A stretch of DNA of 64,000 nt from Lucifuga dentata (taxonomy: Eukaryota; Chordata; Actinopteri; Ophidiiformes; Bythitidae), in the NCBI GenBank assembly GCA_014773175.1, contig VXCM01000204.1, positions 62,001-126,000 on the forward strand, in the 5' to 3' direction. The notes beneath the pieces were generated by a model. That model saw only the letters and a program-made list of their open reading frames with translations. It did no database searches and was not told where the DNA came from. Numbering within the stretch: the first letter of the stretch is position 1; each line of letters opens with the position of its first letter. Shown here piece by piece: positions 1 to 13,300 of the stretch. Made by a program: the position numbers and the translations under genes.

Positions 1-829
1 ATAAACATGTTTCTTTCACTTTTCTGACAAATCTAACACAGCCCAAAGACTTTTCCTGGTCTGACATTGTGTTATGTGAATGGAATATGTTTTGATAGTT
101 TATTTCAAAATCACTTACAGGAACATTTTGGCACTTTAAATTAAACCTTGTGATGTGTCACCATCCATTCCAGCTCTGAATGCTAAACATAATGTCAAAG
201 GCAGGCATTTGAGCAGAACGGGTGGAAATCCTGCTCTCCGCACACCAATAGGTGCTTTTTGCTGCTCAACGTCCATTTTCCTGACCAGTCCCAAAGGCAA
301 CAAGTGGTAAGTGAGAGGTAAGAGTGCAAAACACAAAGCAGAAATGTCTCTGGAAATAAAAAGTCAATAAATAAACCATTTACTTAGTAAGAAGAAACAT
401 AGCTGTTAAAATCAAGTCAAGTTTGCATCATCTTCACACAGTTATTCTGCATAACGTGTCTTTTAACTCTTGACACCATATTTGTACAAAAACTCTGTTA
501 CATTCTTTCAGTCATTGGAAATATTTTTCTGACATTCATCTTGACTTTTACATATTCTCACTCACAATCATGCAGGTGATTTGAAGTTTAATGTTTCTTC
601 ACAGTATCACTGGCCTGTTTTCCTTGTCTACGTATTACCACCAGATTTACTTCTGCAAAATTCAACCCACTTAATCCATGTTTAGTAACAGTTTCTCACT
701 TCATATCAGTGCAGGTGATTAAATACACAGCTGAGTCCTTGGTTTTTTTCTTAGGGGGCATCCTTGTTCCTTACCGTTGTCTATTACTCGGATTCCTCTT
801 ACATCAACCTGTCCTGCATCTTCACTTTT
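1..829. other. Downstream flank / 3' UTR of hmgxb3, no gene seen
   Basis: No convincing coding region is seen. The stretch directly follows the hmgxb3 stop codon on the minus strand, so much of it is probably 3' UTR. A minus-strand AATAAA (read as TTTATT on the plus strand near 100) could be the polyadenylation signal. The small open frames here show no family resemblance. Confidence 0.4.
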
Positions 830-3800
830 TTATTCAAGCAGCACGACCTCCTCTCTAGTTTCTGTCCCTCCTTCCTGTACCTGTTCCATCCCACTTCCTT
901 CATCTTCCTCTGCTTTGAGCTGTGCTACTCCCAGCCTGTACAGAGCGTCCCGAATCACAACCTGCCCAGGCTGGCACACCTTCACCACCTCATTGATCTG
1001 CTGGTTCACAATGTCCCTGCTGGACAGAAAATCTACCAGACGGTTGAACAGGTAGTAATAGGCCGCATTGTTGAAAACCACAGGTCCCTGCCGTGTACGG
1101 CTCCCCGAGGAACCCACCTCTGATTTCTCTGCGGAGTCGGTCTGCTCTGCCCTCTCCTTCTCCTCCTCCTCCCTCTCTCTCTCCAGCTCAGCTACAACAC
1201 TGATGTAGGGCTCCAGTTCTCTGCAGAGGAGCATGGAGTGGTGCTGTGGAGCAGAAGGTTCCTGGGCTTGAACTGCCTCTCCAGGGTGCACCAACCAGCA
1301 AGAAGAAGATCTGGTGATGGGATGGACCTGCTGGTTCTCCACCACTGAGGCAATGTCAGTGCTCAGCTCAGCACATGACACAAACTGAAGAATAAGCAGC
1401 AGAGACCATCTGAGACACTGACAATTGTTGAATCTTTGCAAATACTATAACATTCAGTTTGTCTTAACACAATCAGACGTTTAAAGGCATATTCTATAAT
1501 CCAAATGAGAAAAAAATAGAAGCCCACCACCAAAACTCTAAACTCAAGCTTGGAACCTCCTGTTACTCCTAAATATGATAAAGTTCTTTTAATACACCAG
1601 CTAACAGTAGATAACAATTAAAATCTGAGTTTTCAATATTTTCTGATGCTGTGAAAGTTGTTTGTGGGGTTTGACATTGACCCAGTTTATTTCCCCAAAA
1701 GTTGCCCTGTTTCCTATAAGATAACAGGACTTGAATGAAATCACCCACCTCTGGCTTTTCAAAGGGATCAGAGAAGCAGCCTTGGTTCCTGCCCCACATC
1801 TGGGTTGCCATTTCTGGGTACTGCATATCCATGCATAGTGCCACCTGACGGGCACAGTCAGTAACATAGACTGGAGGCCAGTAGCAGGAGGACACTAGCA
1901 GGTCGACATGATCTCGAGCCGTCTCTCCCCTCACCATGTACTTTGAGCCACACAACACCTGGAGAGAGATTTTTTAGTGAAAACCCTTCTTAAGGGCTTT
2001 ACAGACTATATAGTTGTGCATATATTAGACTTGTCATGCAATTTAAGTTTACCCATTAGTAGAGGAACTTTTCCCATATAAAGTGAGTTTATGCATGATG
2101 GGGCTCATGGAATTTGGTCACATGCTAACAGACTAACAGATTATTTAACTGACAGGTTAACTGATGGGTGACTGTTTAAAGAACCATACTGGTGATTTTG
2201 CATATTTAAGCCCAATAAATACTATCCACATACATGTTGCATTACTGACAACTATTTTCCAAAACCTAAAACCATATTTTAGTTTTCCTGTTATTTTGCC
2301 AAATCCCCTAATCTTTCAAAATGAAATGTTCAGGCAGTATATCCAATTTAAAATTCAGTGTTTCACCCGGTATCCTGTATGTCCAGATGGAAACATGCAT
2401 CTTCATCTGTGTAGCTCTGTGTTGGATTGGTTAAATTAAATTACTTTGACAAAATACGTAATAGAAGTCATGTTCGCTGTGACAGACTGTTTATCTCAAG
2501 CACAGTTCAAGTCTACAATTGATTTTAATAGCATGTTGGAATGAACTGAACTGAAACAATGGCAGTCTGGAACAATTCTAATATTTACTGCTCTGTCTAT
2601 GCAGTATTTAGGGAAATGACTGTCTGGAGCGTAACGTGTATGCAGGTTGTATATATTAGGCTCAAATGTGCAAAGCCACTGGTATGGTCCTTTAAAAGGA
2701 GAGCTGCTGCTGTTACCTTGTGGGGGCAGACCTTGGACAGCTTGCCGGCGGTGTGCTGTGGAGGTGGCTGGGAAGCCGTGGAGAGGCCAGTATGAACAGA
2801 TGTGTACAAGGAGATCAGAACGGTGAGCATGTCGTTCTAACACAGGAGGAAAGAGAGGGGAAGCTTTTATTTTGAAAAACTCCCAGACAGACACAAGCAT
2901 ATCAGAGTAAATGGAGATAAGAGCACAAACCTAGAACAGCCTAATGACCAAGAAAGCCATTTTTAAACCAGAAATGACCATTGAGCAAAGCACTTAATCC
3001 TACCAACCCCACGCTATGGGGGAGGGGAGGGGGATTTCCAACATCACGGACCAATAACTCATTGCACGAATGATGTGTGTGCTTGATCCCACATTCATGT
3101 CATGTGGGAGAGAACATAAAGATAGAAAAGGGTCTCATCACTATGACTTGCAAATGCCATTCAACTAAAATTGTGTTAGTGTTGATAATAAAGAGTGTAA
3201 TTAGCATCGGCTATAAATATCTACCGCTGTGCTATGCTAGAAGAGTTTTTGTTTAGTCACATACACACAGAAGGTAATAATGACAGGTGACACACACCTT
3301 GGTGGAGTCTGGTGTGATGTTCGCTCCGCACCGGTCCAGCATTGTTCTCAGTTCATTCTCACTGAGCTCTTCAATCCTGTCGAGTCTCAGCTGACCTTCA
3401 TGAATCAGACGCACCAAAACCGATGGATCCCCTGAAACAATTATCACTGCTTTTATCAATTATCATTAAGGAATCAGTATCAAAACTAAAGTATCAGTAT
3501 TGATGCCGTATTAGGAATAGAATCAAACTCTTCACCCTTGTTTCTGCATTTAGAAATACTCAATGTTTTAGCACATATGAAGGGTACCTGAGGGCTGCTG
3601 TGTGTGTGACGGGACTTTGTCTTTCTCCGTGTTGATGACAGTAGAGCTCCTCATCAGTGGGGGGATGAAGGGGGCAATGATGGAAGCATCTACTCGTGTG
3701 ATTGGGATGTCTGTGGGGAAAGCCGCCTGCTCAATAGCTTCGCTCTCCATAGTGAGCCAGAAATCATCCACATGCACTTCATCAGAGACTGGAAACTCAG

Positions 3801-6482
3801 GCCAGGTGAACTGCAGGTGGAAAAACATGTGGAGTTGTCACATCGATTAATACTATAGATTTTTTTTTTTTTTTTACCATTCATATATCACTATCTGTCA
3901 CCTCCACATTCTTGAGCTCCAGCACGTTGTTTGTGTAGCGTTGAACAATCTCCACTTTGGGCACAATACCACAAATGCCGCAGATCATGTCATTATAATC
4001 TCGCACTGTCAGACACTCAAAACTCCAGTAGCCACTCAGCAGAAGCTCTTCAATCTGAGATGACTCCTCCGGACTCAGAGCATGGACTGATGCAAAGACA
4101 AACACAGACAGATCGATGGGAAATATACTAAAAGACACAACGGAACAGAATTAAAATGCAGAATTCTTAAACGGCCATCCTAAGTAGACAAAAATCAAAG
4201 CAAGACAGTTGGGTTGGGTAGAATTTCATGCAGTAGCTACCAGGATGATTGGGGAGGTGGTCCATTATGGTTCTGATAGCCTGAGGGGGAGGGTGGCCCA
4301 GCCTGATATTGGCCCTGATCTTCAGGAATAGATCGATACTCACAAGCAATTTATTCCCAATGTTGAACAAACCTGCAGGAAAACAATTCACACCAAACAA
4401 GAATCATCGACCTGAAACAGTTTATGAACTAAACAGGTTGAATATATAATTTCCTGAATAATGTGCCATTATAAAGTGTCTTTCACTGGTAAACAAGATA
4501 TTATTAAGTGATGATTCAGCATTATGGTGTCCCCTATAGGCCAATTTGCTTTGTGTTAAAAAAGAGCCAAAATGGAGCAATGAGCTGCATTATTTCAGCT
4601 CAGATTATGGATAAGAGCCATTTGATAGTGTATATGTGGCGTAGTGGGTGGTGCAGTTTACCTGGGTGTAGGTCAGTGAAGCTGTGCAGGGCCAAACACT
4701 GAGCATTGAGACAAACCTTCAGCTGGAGAGACGCTGTCTGAATCACTGTCTCAGTAAGAAGCCAGCAGTCCTCCTGTCCTGCAACAGTACTACAGTACAC
4801 ACATACAGGAACCAGGGATCAGCACATTATGTTAGCACTTAAAGGAACATACCAGTGATTTTAAATGCTTGAGCCCATTCAGTACAACCCACACATGCAA
4901 TACTGGAAACCATTTTCCAAAACATCTGGAGCAGTAAATATTAGAATAGTTTTTCCTACCTTCCAGACTACCATTGGTTTCAGTTTAGTCCAGTATGCTA
5001 TTAAAATCAACTTGTAGAGCCTTGAAACGCACTTGAGATATTTCATCAATCATAGTGAACAAGGTGTCTGTTAAATTTTTTGTCGAAGTTATTTAATTTA
5101 ACCGATCCAACACAGAGCTACACAGAAGAACATGAACGTCTCCACAAGGGAATACAGACCCAGGAAAAGACAGCTTTAATTAAAAAATTAAAACAACTGT
5201 GCCTTCTACAATCATGTGCAAGTGTTAGCAGGCAGAACTGAAGTTTAAGATGGGTGTTTCGCCTGAACATTTGATTTTTAAAGATTAGGGGATTTTGCAA
5301 AATAGCACAAAAACTAAAATATGTTTTATGTTTTGCAAAATGGTTGGCAGTAACATAACATGTATGCGGGTAGTATTTATTGGGCTCAAACATGCAAAAT
5401 CACCGGTATGATCCTTTAAGTAAAATGTATAATTAGAATTAGAAGAATTAGTAGAGGAGAATCTGGGAAGCCAACTGTAAAGAAACACAACAAGCAAACA
5501 ATCATCTTCCACCATCTCCTCACCTCTGATCTCCTTTGAACAAAGGATAGTGACACAGGCCACAGTGAGTAGTTGCTGACTCATAAAACTGGGGCCACCC
5601 GGACTCGATTAGTGTCTCTGTCTCCGTCTCTGTCCTGTCTTCCTGGTTCTGGTCGGCTGGTTGAATCCAAACTATCTGGAGTCTGTTGAGCTTCTCAATT
5701 AGGGTTAGAGTTTCCTGTAGGTCAGTCTCACTCTCAGGAATCTGTAGGGTACGCCGCAGTAGTTGTAGGGTGGATTGGCGCTGGAGGTCCTTTTGGGCAG
5801 CGTTCAGGGCCTGGTATGGATCCAGCAGAGCCCCAGACTGAGAAAGGAAAGAGATGAGTTGAGTTAGGTTATACGCTATCTTAGAATCTTAAGGCTAGAT
5901 TTAACAATGCTCCAAGAAGTCAAAGAATGTACTCAGGCACATAAGGGGGTGAAGAGGTCTGAGATACAGCTAGTAACTAAAATTACTGTACTTGCAAAAC
6001 CTTAAGGAAGACAATTTGAACCTTTGTCCCCTTGGTGTTCTTCAGAGACAGCTCCAAGCCACACTTTGGGCACACTGCAGGTTTGTGTCTGTTCTTATAC
6101 ACATAATCACAAGATGGGTTTTTACACCGGCCCCTGCCTCGCGCTGTGGACAGGCCCAAGTTCTAAGAAAACAAAGAAAAATTAAGAAACAAGAAATGTC
6201 TCTTTTCAAAGGAACTTTGAGCTAAAATTGTTAAGCCTGGGTGTCATTTAATATATCTTAAAAATTGAGACAGCAGGATAAATTGCACAGGTAACATCAT
6301 TATACTGACAAAGCTGGAAACGGTGTTCTGTTTGAAAGGCACAACTGACAGGATATTCACTCCCTTTTCAATTAGTGAAGCAACGTGCTGGCTTCCATCT
6401 GCTGGGACAGATGAGGAAACCTGTGGAGAAACATACACAAAGTGGGGAAACCTGATCAAATATCTGTCATTAATACTTTCTA

Positions 6483-6531
<49 letters not shown>

Positions 6532-9500
6532 TAACCTGCTTGGCTGTGGTCGTCGGGATTGTCTGACCGAGCTGTTTCAAAGTGTTGGGTTTGAGACCTG
6601 AGAAACTCTCTCTAGGTTCTGTGGTTAGAAAACAACCACATTAAGTCAGAAAAGAACCCTCAAAAAATTCAGTCATTTTTAGAAACATTTCACTTCTGTC
6701 AATATAGTCAAAGGTAGTCTGTGGTTACTGTTGTTTAACTTGCTTCATATTCTATTCTAAGTGTTTTCAGAGTAATAATAACTGATATATAGTACCGATG
6801 GCTGATTTGTTGTTGTTTGCACTCTGAAGTTTGCCTTTGTCAGGTGGAACAGTTATAAACTGGAACAAAGGCTGACCTAGAAACACAAATAACATAAATA
6901 TATAAATCCATATGATGACAGCTTAGTTTAAAATTGCTTTTGAAACAGGTTGTATCTCACCTGTGATATGGTAGGCAGGGAGGATGGGTCTAATGGGCCT
7001 CTTCTGTCCTGTGGCATTGCTTCTGTCTTGGGCTGTATCTCCTTTCAGACTGCCTTTCACAAGTCTATTCATTGACAGAGGGAAAGTGTATCAATATATC
7101 ACAATATATACAAATGAAAATGTAATATTTTTATTAATTTATTAATAACCATATGGGCCCTGACAGTTGTGCAGAAACAGTTCCAGATGCCACTGATTTG
7201 GGCTTTAAGAAAGCTGGGATGCTTACTTTATTAGTGTCTGTAGCTTGCTGCTGCTGCCCTCTAGTGGCATTCCAGTTGTATGTGCACGCTGATTTCTGGA
7301 GCATCGCTGAGCTTGATCATCTTTTTTGCTCTCCGTGGTGTGTGTGACACTGCCAGGAGCACTCCCCTCCTCAGCACTCCTCTCCTCAGCAGGAGACAAT
7401 GTGGGTTGGCAGCTTTCAGTGCAGTTGGCTTCAGCTTTCCATGACATTTGCTTCAATGCAGCATCTTTCTCTTTTTTCCTCTTTGCCTAATATATAATTA
7501 CAGCTTAATAATAATTACATGACTTGAACTGGATGCCAAACATGAAAAATTACAGCTAATACTGGAGCCAAAATATTTCACTCCCTATAGAGGTTAAAGG
7601 ACCATAATGGTGGTTTTGCATGCTTTGAGCCTAATAAATACTACCCACATACATGTTGCATGGCTGCTAATCATTTTCCAAAATATAAAACAGTATTTTA
7701 GTTTGCGTATTATTTTTGCCAAATCCCCTAATCTTTCAAAATCAAAAGTTCAGGTGATACACCCATCTTAAAATTCAATGTTTCACCTGGTAACACATAC
7801 ATCCGAAGAAGGCATGGTCATTTTAATTTCTCTGTAAAAGCCATCTTCTCCTGGGACTATATTCCCTGGTGGAGACACATTTTCTTTTGTGTATCTATGT
7901 GTTGAATAAATAACTTCGACAAAAATTTGAATAGACATCTTGTTTGCTGTGTTGGATTACCTATCTTAAGCACACTTGAAGTGGTATGTTATGAAAATGG
8001 TTGGCAGTAATGTAATGTGTATGCAGATTGTATTTATTGGGCTTAAACATGAAAAATTACTGGTGTGGTCCTTTAACATTACATTCAGAAGCCAACTGTT
8101 TTAAGTGCAGATGTTGTTTGTCACTTACAGCAGGCATCCACTTGCCACCCAGATGGCTTCCACATTCTGGGCATATTGGCGGCTTGTGTCGGGTGACATA
8201 CACAAATGAACAGTCGGGAGTTGGACACCTCCCCCGACCTCTCCTGGTGTATGTTTTCACAGACTTCCAACAAAACAAGGAAAACATTTCAGCTGATGTC
8301 TCCCAACTAGCACTGCCATCTCAAACTCAACTGATTTCTCAGATTTTGATAATAATGTTGCTTCTTTCACTATCTACATTTTTATGGTTGAGGATGGTGT
8401 GGGCACTCACCTTTTTATATGAAGGCTTGGCACTCTGTTCTATGCTGCCTCCTATAGACACCATCACCACTGAGCCAACAGAACTGACCATAGTCAAAGG
8501 ATTCTGAAGACAGAGAGAAGTCAGAGTAAAATGTTGAGCTGTATTGGTGTTTTAACTAATAATTTCAACCTCAAATAGTCCTTGAACAAATGAATGAATC
8601 CCGTTGCTAACTGGTAGGTGTAAACCTCACCTGGGTGGGTATGACGGTGACCACCTGTGTGTTTTCCCCCTGTATCTGCACCATCGCCCTGCCCACATCT
8701 CCTTCCTCAGAAGCAATCTTACTGTTACTTATCTCATTTCTTCTCAGCATTATCCCATCTGCTGTAAGGTCAGAGGAGCTCTGTGATTCATGGGTGTCTG
8801 TGGGTACCACTGTGGAGGCCAGGCCTTCGGATGAAGTGCTGGAGGAAGAGGCGGGCAAGATTCCTTGGAGAATCACAGATGTGGCATCTGTGAAATGAGA
8901 TGCCACATCTTCTGTTAGACCATCGACAGTGATGGAGTCTTCAGCAAGCTCCACCTCATTCACCAACCCAAGAGATGTTTCATCCTGGGGGAGGGAGACA
9001 GAGGTTGGGCATCCCTCCACTGGTGAGGCCAGAGACTCCACACTCAGATCTGGCTGAGAGTTATCTGTCTGTTGACTTGAAGAGCAGCTTTTAGACAGGA
9101 GGACGTAATTGGTCCTGGGGAGGATCTTGCGGAAGCCTGGCAGGTCTTTGGAAGGGCTCAGTGAGGACTGAGGGAAATACATAGATGGACTGTTTAGGTT
9201 GTAACCATGAGACTACCACTATGTTATGACTCATTACAGTGCTCTGACATATGTAAAAAACCAAATACCATAACTTTAAAAAAAACAAAAAAACTGGACC
9301 TGCATGAAGCACTTGCCACTCTCATTGATTCAATGCTGCTTTCTATGGAAACAGCAGTTTTGTTACTATCGCTGCAATTATTCATCAGGCAGAAAAAGGT
9401 TCTGCAACTCCTGGCTTTGTTTTTTCCCCCAAGATTCCTTTGTGTAATTCATTGTTTTATATTTTTTGGTCATTATATAGCACAATTGTCCTTAAATCAT

Positions 9501-10305
9501 TTAATAAATAAAACAGATCAGGGCCCATTTCCCAATTTTAAGGCCAAAATGACTTAGACATACATTACTGCCATGGACTTACAATGGGAGTAAGATCTGT
9601 TGGTCTGAACAGGATCCTGTTTGGATTAATGTTTATCTCACAAACCAGTAATTGTTATTCAGCTTACTGCACAAGCATGGAAAGTAATCTAAAGCAGTAG
9701 GTTTTCATCTTTCAAAAATATTATAAAAGACATAACACTTCGTTCAAATGGACAGAAATTTCCTTCGGGACTCATGATTACAATAGGCTGTTTTATTCTG
9801 AGTAATGGTGGAACAAAAAGCTCCATAAATGCACTGGTTTATTCATATAAAAACATGTTGTTGATGTAGCTTACTGTGTCTATGCCCTCCTTCTCTGCCT
9901 TGGCTTTCTCCAGATAGTAGGCTTTCTCAGCTACACTGAGCCTTTTCCAGCTCTCGCTGATACGCTTGTTGATCTCTGACTGTGGCAGGTTGGGGATTTC
10001 CTGCTGCATAATCTGGTGAACATCAAAGTAGTATAGCAGGTAGGCGGACCTAAAACAAACAGATGTTCAGAGTCATGAACGAGAATGATGAGATAGACAC
10101 AACATACATTGTGATTACTGAACAGGACTGTGTGTAAAAACAAATTTTTGGCTAGCATTTACCTGGGCTTCTTTGGTTTCTCCAAACCATCTTCCTGAGA
10201 TCTGCTTTTCCTCTTTTTGGGGGTTGTCACTTCCATTACAGTGAAGCAGCTCTCCACCTCGTCTTTCACTTTGACATCGTCATCATACAACTCCACTGCC
10301 TCCAT
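830..10305 (-). CDS. hmgxb3: HMG box-containing protein 3 (HMGXB3), 20 coding exons
   Basis: Predicted nuclear HMG-box protein of about 1290 residues; its cellular role is poorly known. Coding exons (minus): 10305-10163, 10049-9875, 9167-8631, 8503-8411, 8263-8129, 7486-7227, 7064-6961, 6876-6796, 6618-6536, 6420-6310, 6162-about 6020, 5837-5524, 4789-4662, 4372-4241, 4086-3902, 3810-3588, 3431-3298, 2836-2717, 1958-1749, 1384-830. Phases agree at all junctions; only the 3' edge of the eleventh coding exon is uncertain (three in-phase donors). The start is the ATG at 10305 in context ACCATGG. A KKRK-type basic stretch precedes the HMG box (about residues 48-105, with NLPQSEINKRISESWKRLS). Two cysteine clusters of form RGRGRC..C..Y..RHKP..CP.CG lie near residues 325 and 580. 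The conserved C-terminal half includes YDWSFECLTVRDYND-like and MWGRNQGCF segments. From memory of the human protein the whole architecture is collinear. Confidence 0.93.
2176..2695 (-). mobile_element. TTAA-flanked MITE, copy 1
   Basis: About 520 bp with TIRs of roughly 95 bp starting TTAAAG[GA]ACCATAC and ending GGTCCTTTAA. It lies in an hmgxb3 intron, its end only 21 bp from the donor of exon 2836-2717. Orientation B (the CCCCTAATCTTTCAAAAT side comes first). Confidence 0.85.
4839..5419 (+). mobile_element. TTAA-flanked MITE, copy 2
   Basis: 581 bp, orientation A (interior reversed relative to copies 1, 3, 6 and 8). TTAA at both ends, in an hmgxb3 intron. Confidence 0.85.
6485..6530. repeat. 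(TG)n microsatellite
   Basis: About 23 uninterrupted TG units, just beyond an hmgxb3 exon edge (6536). Confidence 0.97.
7594..8076 (-). mobile_element. TTAA-flanked MITE, copy 3
   Basis: 483 bp, orientation B, with well-kept ends (TTAAAGGACCATA / GTGGTCCTTTAA). In an hmgxb3 intron between the exons ending 8129 and starting 7486. Confidence 0.85.
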
Positions 10306-11300
10306 GGTTTCCAGAGATATGAGAACAACTTAAAGAATAGTATATTTGTTTAATGTGCAACTTTGGAGTGCTCATCCACTGTTCTGTAATAAACTCTGGA
10401 TGGATTACACTGATTACAGATTTAAGGCTTCATCCCTGAATTCCCATGTATGGTGGGGCTACAATTTCAAATATACATTACCAACAGACACAATGATTTG
10501 GGTGACTAAGATGAACCTTCACAGACTCAGTTACCAGTTTATTTTTTTTTTTGCATCTGTACAGTGAAATGCAAACAAATAGCCCTGCAATAAATCCTCT
10601 GTCAAGGTTATAATCATCAACTTTTGTTGACACTGTTGATCTGCAGTTAATTTTGAGTCTGTAATGTGTACAGATGTTGTATTGAACAGTAAAATAATAT
10701 GCATTTAACAGCCTCATCTGAAAATGAAATCGGTAGTGCGTCTCAGTCTTTGCTATTTGAAAGAAGCCATGGATTTCTAATGTTGGTTATGGATCAGTGG
10801 ATTCAGTTAAGCTGATGAGATTTCAGCTGTGATATACTGTATGTGTGCTATACTAATAATACTAATAAAATATAAAAACCAGCAACAAAAGGCCATTAAA
10901 AGTAGGTAAGGGCCAGTACTCCTCGTAGAGAGAAAGCGGCACAAATGCAATGTTTTGTTTTGGTCCAAACTAAATTATTATTACTATTTTATGGCAATAA
11001 ATTTCCCACGTATGGGTTGAGAGACGACTGAAGCAGTAACATGTTAAAGTATTGGTCCTTTCCTGCTTTAAAAGAAGGTTTAATGGCGTGTCTTTATACT
11101 GCCTGCACAACGAGTGAGTTATCCAATGAAATGCCTTCTTATTGAGGCCTTACCTATGAAGCCCCGAAGCTCTGCAAACTGCTCTGAACAACCTTCAAAT
11201 AATGCTGGAAATGACAGGCATTGTGTCGACGGTAGACAATACGGATACTTCTATGTGTCCCATATAAAATATGTAATTTTAAATTCATAAATACCTCATG
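10306..11300 (-). other. hmgxb3: hmgxb3 intron 1 and probable non-coding first exon
   Basis: The coding exon probably begins at about 10330, after a minus-strand ...TTTAAG acceptor. A good minus-strand donor (GTAAGG) at 11148-11153 suggests a non-coding first exon at 11154 to about 11300. Between them nothing coding is seen. Exon 1 is inferred from splice signals only. Confidence 0.45.
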
Positions 11301-11928
11301 AAGCGGCTTCGTTTTTCATCGACTCGTAAAAAAAACATGGCGCTTTGTTGCCATGGTCTTCAACCAATCGAGTCTCGGAATAAAAACACACGAGCCAATC
11401 ATGGGAGACGTTTTTCACGCGTGAAAGCAATGTGTGCGTTCTGTACCTTCATGTGTTGTAGTAACAGGACTAGTTTAGGAAGTTAATAGCTTTAAAACTG
11501 CTACGGGTTTGGAACCGTAGATGATATAATGCACTGTTTAAAATGCAAAACAAAGCTCAGCCCGGAAACATCCAGTATTTGGTTAAGAATTGATAAAAAT
11601 CACTTTTCTTATAAGTCCTGTGTGCCTCCCGATTTGCCCTTGTTTATTTCTCACAGGAAACATGTAGCATCTTGAGTATTAGCTTTTTTTTTTTTTTTTT
11701 TTTGCTCTTACTTGTTCATTTCATTAGAAACAGTAAAGCATACTAGAAACACATACAGTTAAGATTTAACAACTCTATATCTATCAGCAATGGTGTGCCT
11801 GCAAGACCTTGTCGAGGGCATTAAAATCTTTTTAGGTTGCCACAGACCAAAATAATCGTACCTGATCAAAGAATCAGCCCAGCCCATCCAGGCTTATGAG
11901 TCAAATGCTGATCATCCCTTCGAGCAAA
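11301..11928. promoter_or_regulatory. Divergent promoter between hmgxb3 and slc35a4
   Basis: The two genes point away from each other, with roughly 600 bp between the inferred hmgxb3 first exon and the slc35a4 microprotein start. The stretch holds two CCAAT boxes (11364-11368 and 11395-11399) and ATGGCG elements at 11337-11342 and 11929-11934. CCAAT (NF-Y) and AANATGGCGG (YY1) are common in TATA-less divergent housekeeping promoters. No TATA box was seen. A poly-T run lies at about 11684-11703. The exact start sites cannot be placed from sequence. Confidence 0.5.
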
Positions 11929-12762
11929 ATGGCGGATGACAAGGTGAGTTTGTGACTGATCTCTGGTTTTAAACGCATTAATTCTGTGTTTCTGGTCAGG
12001 TGGCAGAAGGTTAGAGCCAGGAGGAATAAATGGTTCCTCTCAGTTGCAGCCAACTCTATGTTATGTTAAAATTAGGTCATCCGAGTAGAGTTTATCAGGC
12101 ATGATAGAGTTTGAGCTTGCTCTTAGCTAGTTAGCAAACTCATAAATGCCAACAATCAACTCAAAAATCTTTTATCATTAACTAAATGATTTTAGACTGT
12201 TTTAAATCTATATTAGCCACAGTAACATGCAAATAATATAGGTAATTGCGACACTGTGTTGTAATGCTTATGTGACCCGTTACTTTTATTTTAGGATCCT
12301 CTGAAACAGCTGAAAGATCTGACACGGCTGAAAAATCAGTTAGAGGAGATCCAGAGGAGAGTAGAGAGCGAAATATCTGTAGGAATTCCCCAGGTAAGTT
12401 GTTTTATGTACCGCTAGTTTAGTTTAATTTCAGTTTGTAACATTTTATCAGCTTTTACAAGTGTTTACCCCATGTCTTTCAGTCGTGGTTTGTTATCCTG
12501 TTGCACTCCTTTATTTCTGTTATACGGTGCTAAAAGTCATCAACATTATGTTTAACTGTTACAGGAAGGCTCAGTATTTGGATCTCCCTTTCTGAAAGGC
12601 TTCTTGGCTGGCTATGTGGTGGCTAAGCTGCGCTCCTCTGCAATCCTGGGAGTTCTGCTGGGAACAATTACTGGCATGTATGCGGCACAGAACTATCAAG
12701 TGCCCAACATTGAAAGGACTGTCAAAGACTATCTAAACAGCCTGAAAAAGGGACCGAAATAA
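11929..12762 (+). CDS. slc35a4: SLC35A4 upstream-ORF microprotein (SLC35A4-MP), 103 aa
   Basis: Three coding exons, 11929-11943, 12295-12393 and 12565-12762, join in phase (5 + 33 + 65 codons) to give 103 residues, the same length I recall for the human microprotein. It starts MADDKDPLKQLKDL, has an N-terminal charged helix with coiled-coil character (KNQLEEIQRRVE), then FLKGFLAGYVVAKL and a hydrophobic alanine/glycine helix (about residues 50-78), and ends KKGPK. Each of these blocks is recognisable in the mammalian SLC35A4 upstream ORF product, reported to sit in the inner mitochondrial membrane. The third exon continues 538 nt to the SLC35A4 start with no splice needed, so both proteins are probably on one mRNA. 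The start ATG overlaps a YY1-like AAAATGGCGG. The first coding exon has only five codons, so ab initio ORF finding misses it. Confidence 0.93.
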
Positions 12763-13300
12763 TGATCATGTACCTGTGATACAAGGGCCTCAACAAGAAA
12801 AGTGTTGAGGCTGCTGGTGCGAGATTTTTGTCTAGACTGGAGTACAGATAAAATAATGTAACTGGAATTTTATTAGGGACTGAAAAGATTTGCTTTGTTT
12901 CTTTTTTGCATTTTTACACAAGCTTCTGGATCAGCTAAGGAACAGTCTGTTTTCCACTCATCACTGTCAGACATTAACACAAGACTTTGTGCCAGTGACA
13001 TTTCAAGGTTTTAGTCTGTCAGATTTTATGACTTTTTGCTGCCTGGAGCAGTTGTGCAAATCTGTTGGATTTTGAATCAGTGATGTTTGAAACAGCCAGG
13101 AAGTCTTCCTATATTTTTCAACTCAAAATACAAATCAATGTAACAAATAATGTATCCAAGTATTTTGTAAGATATATTTGTATAGTTCAAATGGCCTTGT
13201 GATTATTTCATTGAAAGTAAGTTTTATGCACTATACGTAGCTAGTACTGTATTCATATTTTTTTTAAACATATTTAACTGTTTATTTTGAATTATTGAGG

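Noticed and set aside
12890..13075. Small open frame between the microprotein and SLC35A4
   Set aside because: Lies in the inter-cistron part of the slc35a4 mRNA, with no composition or family signal; probably chance.
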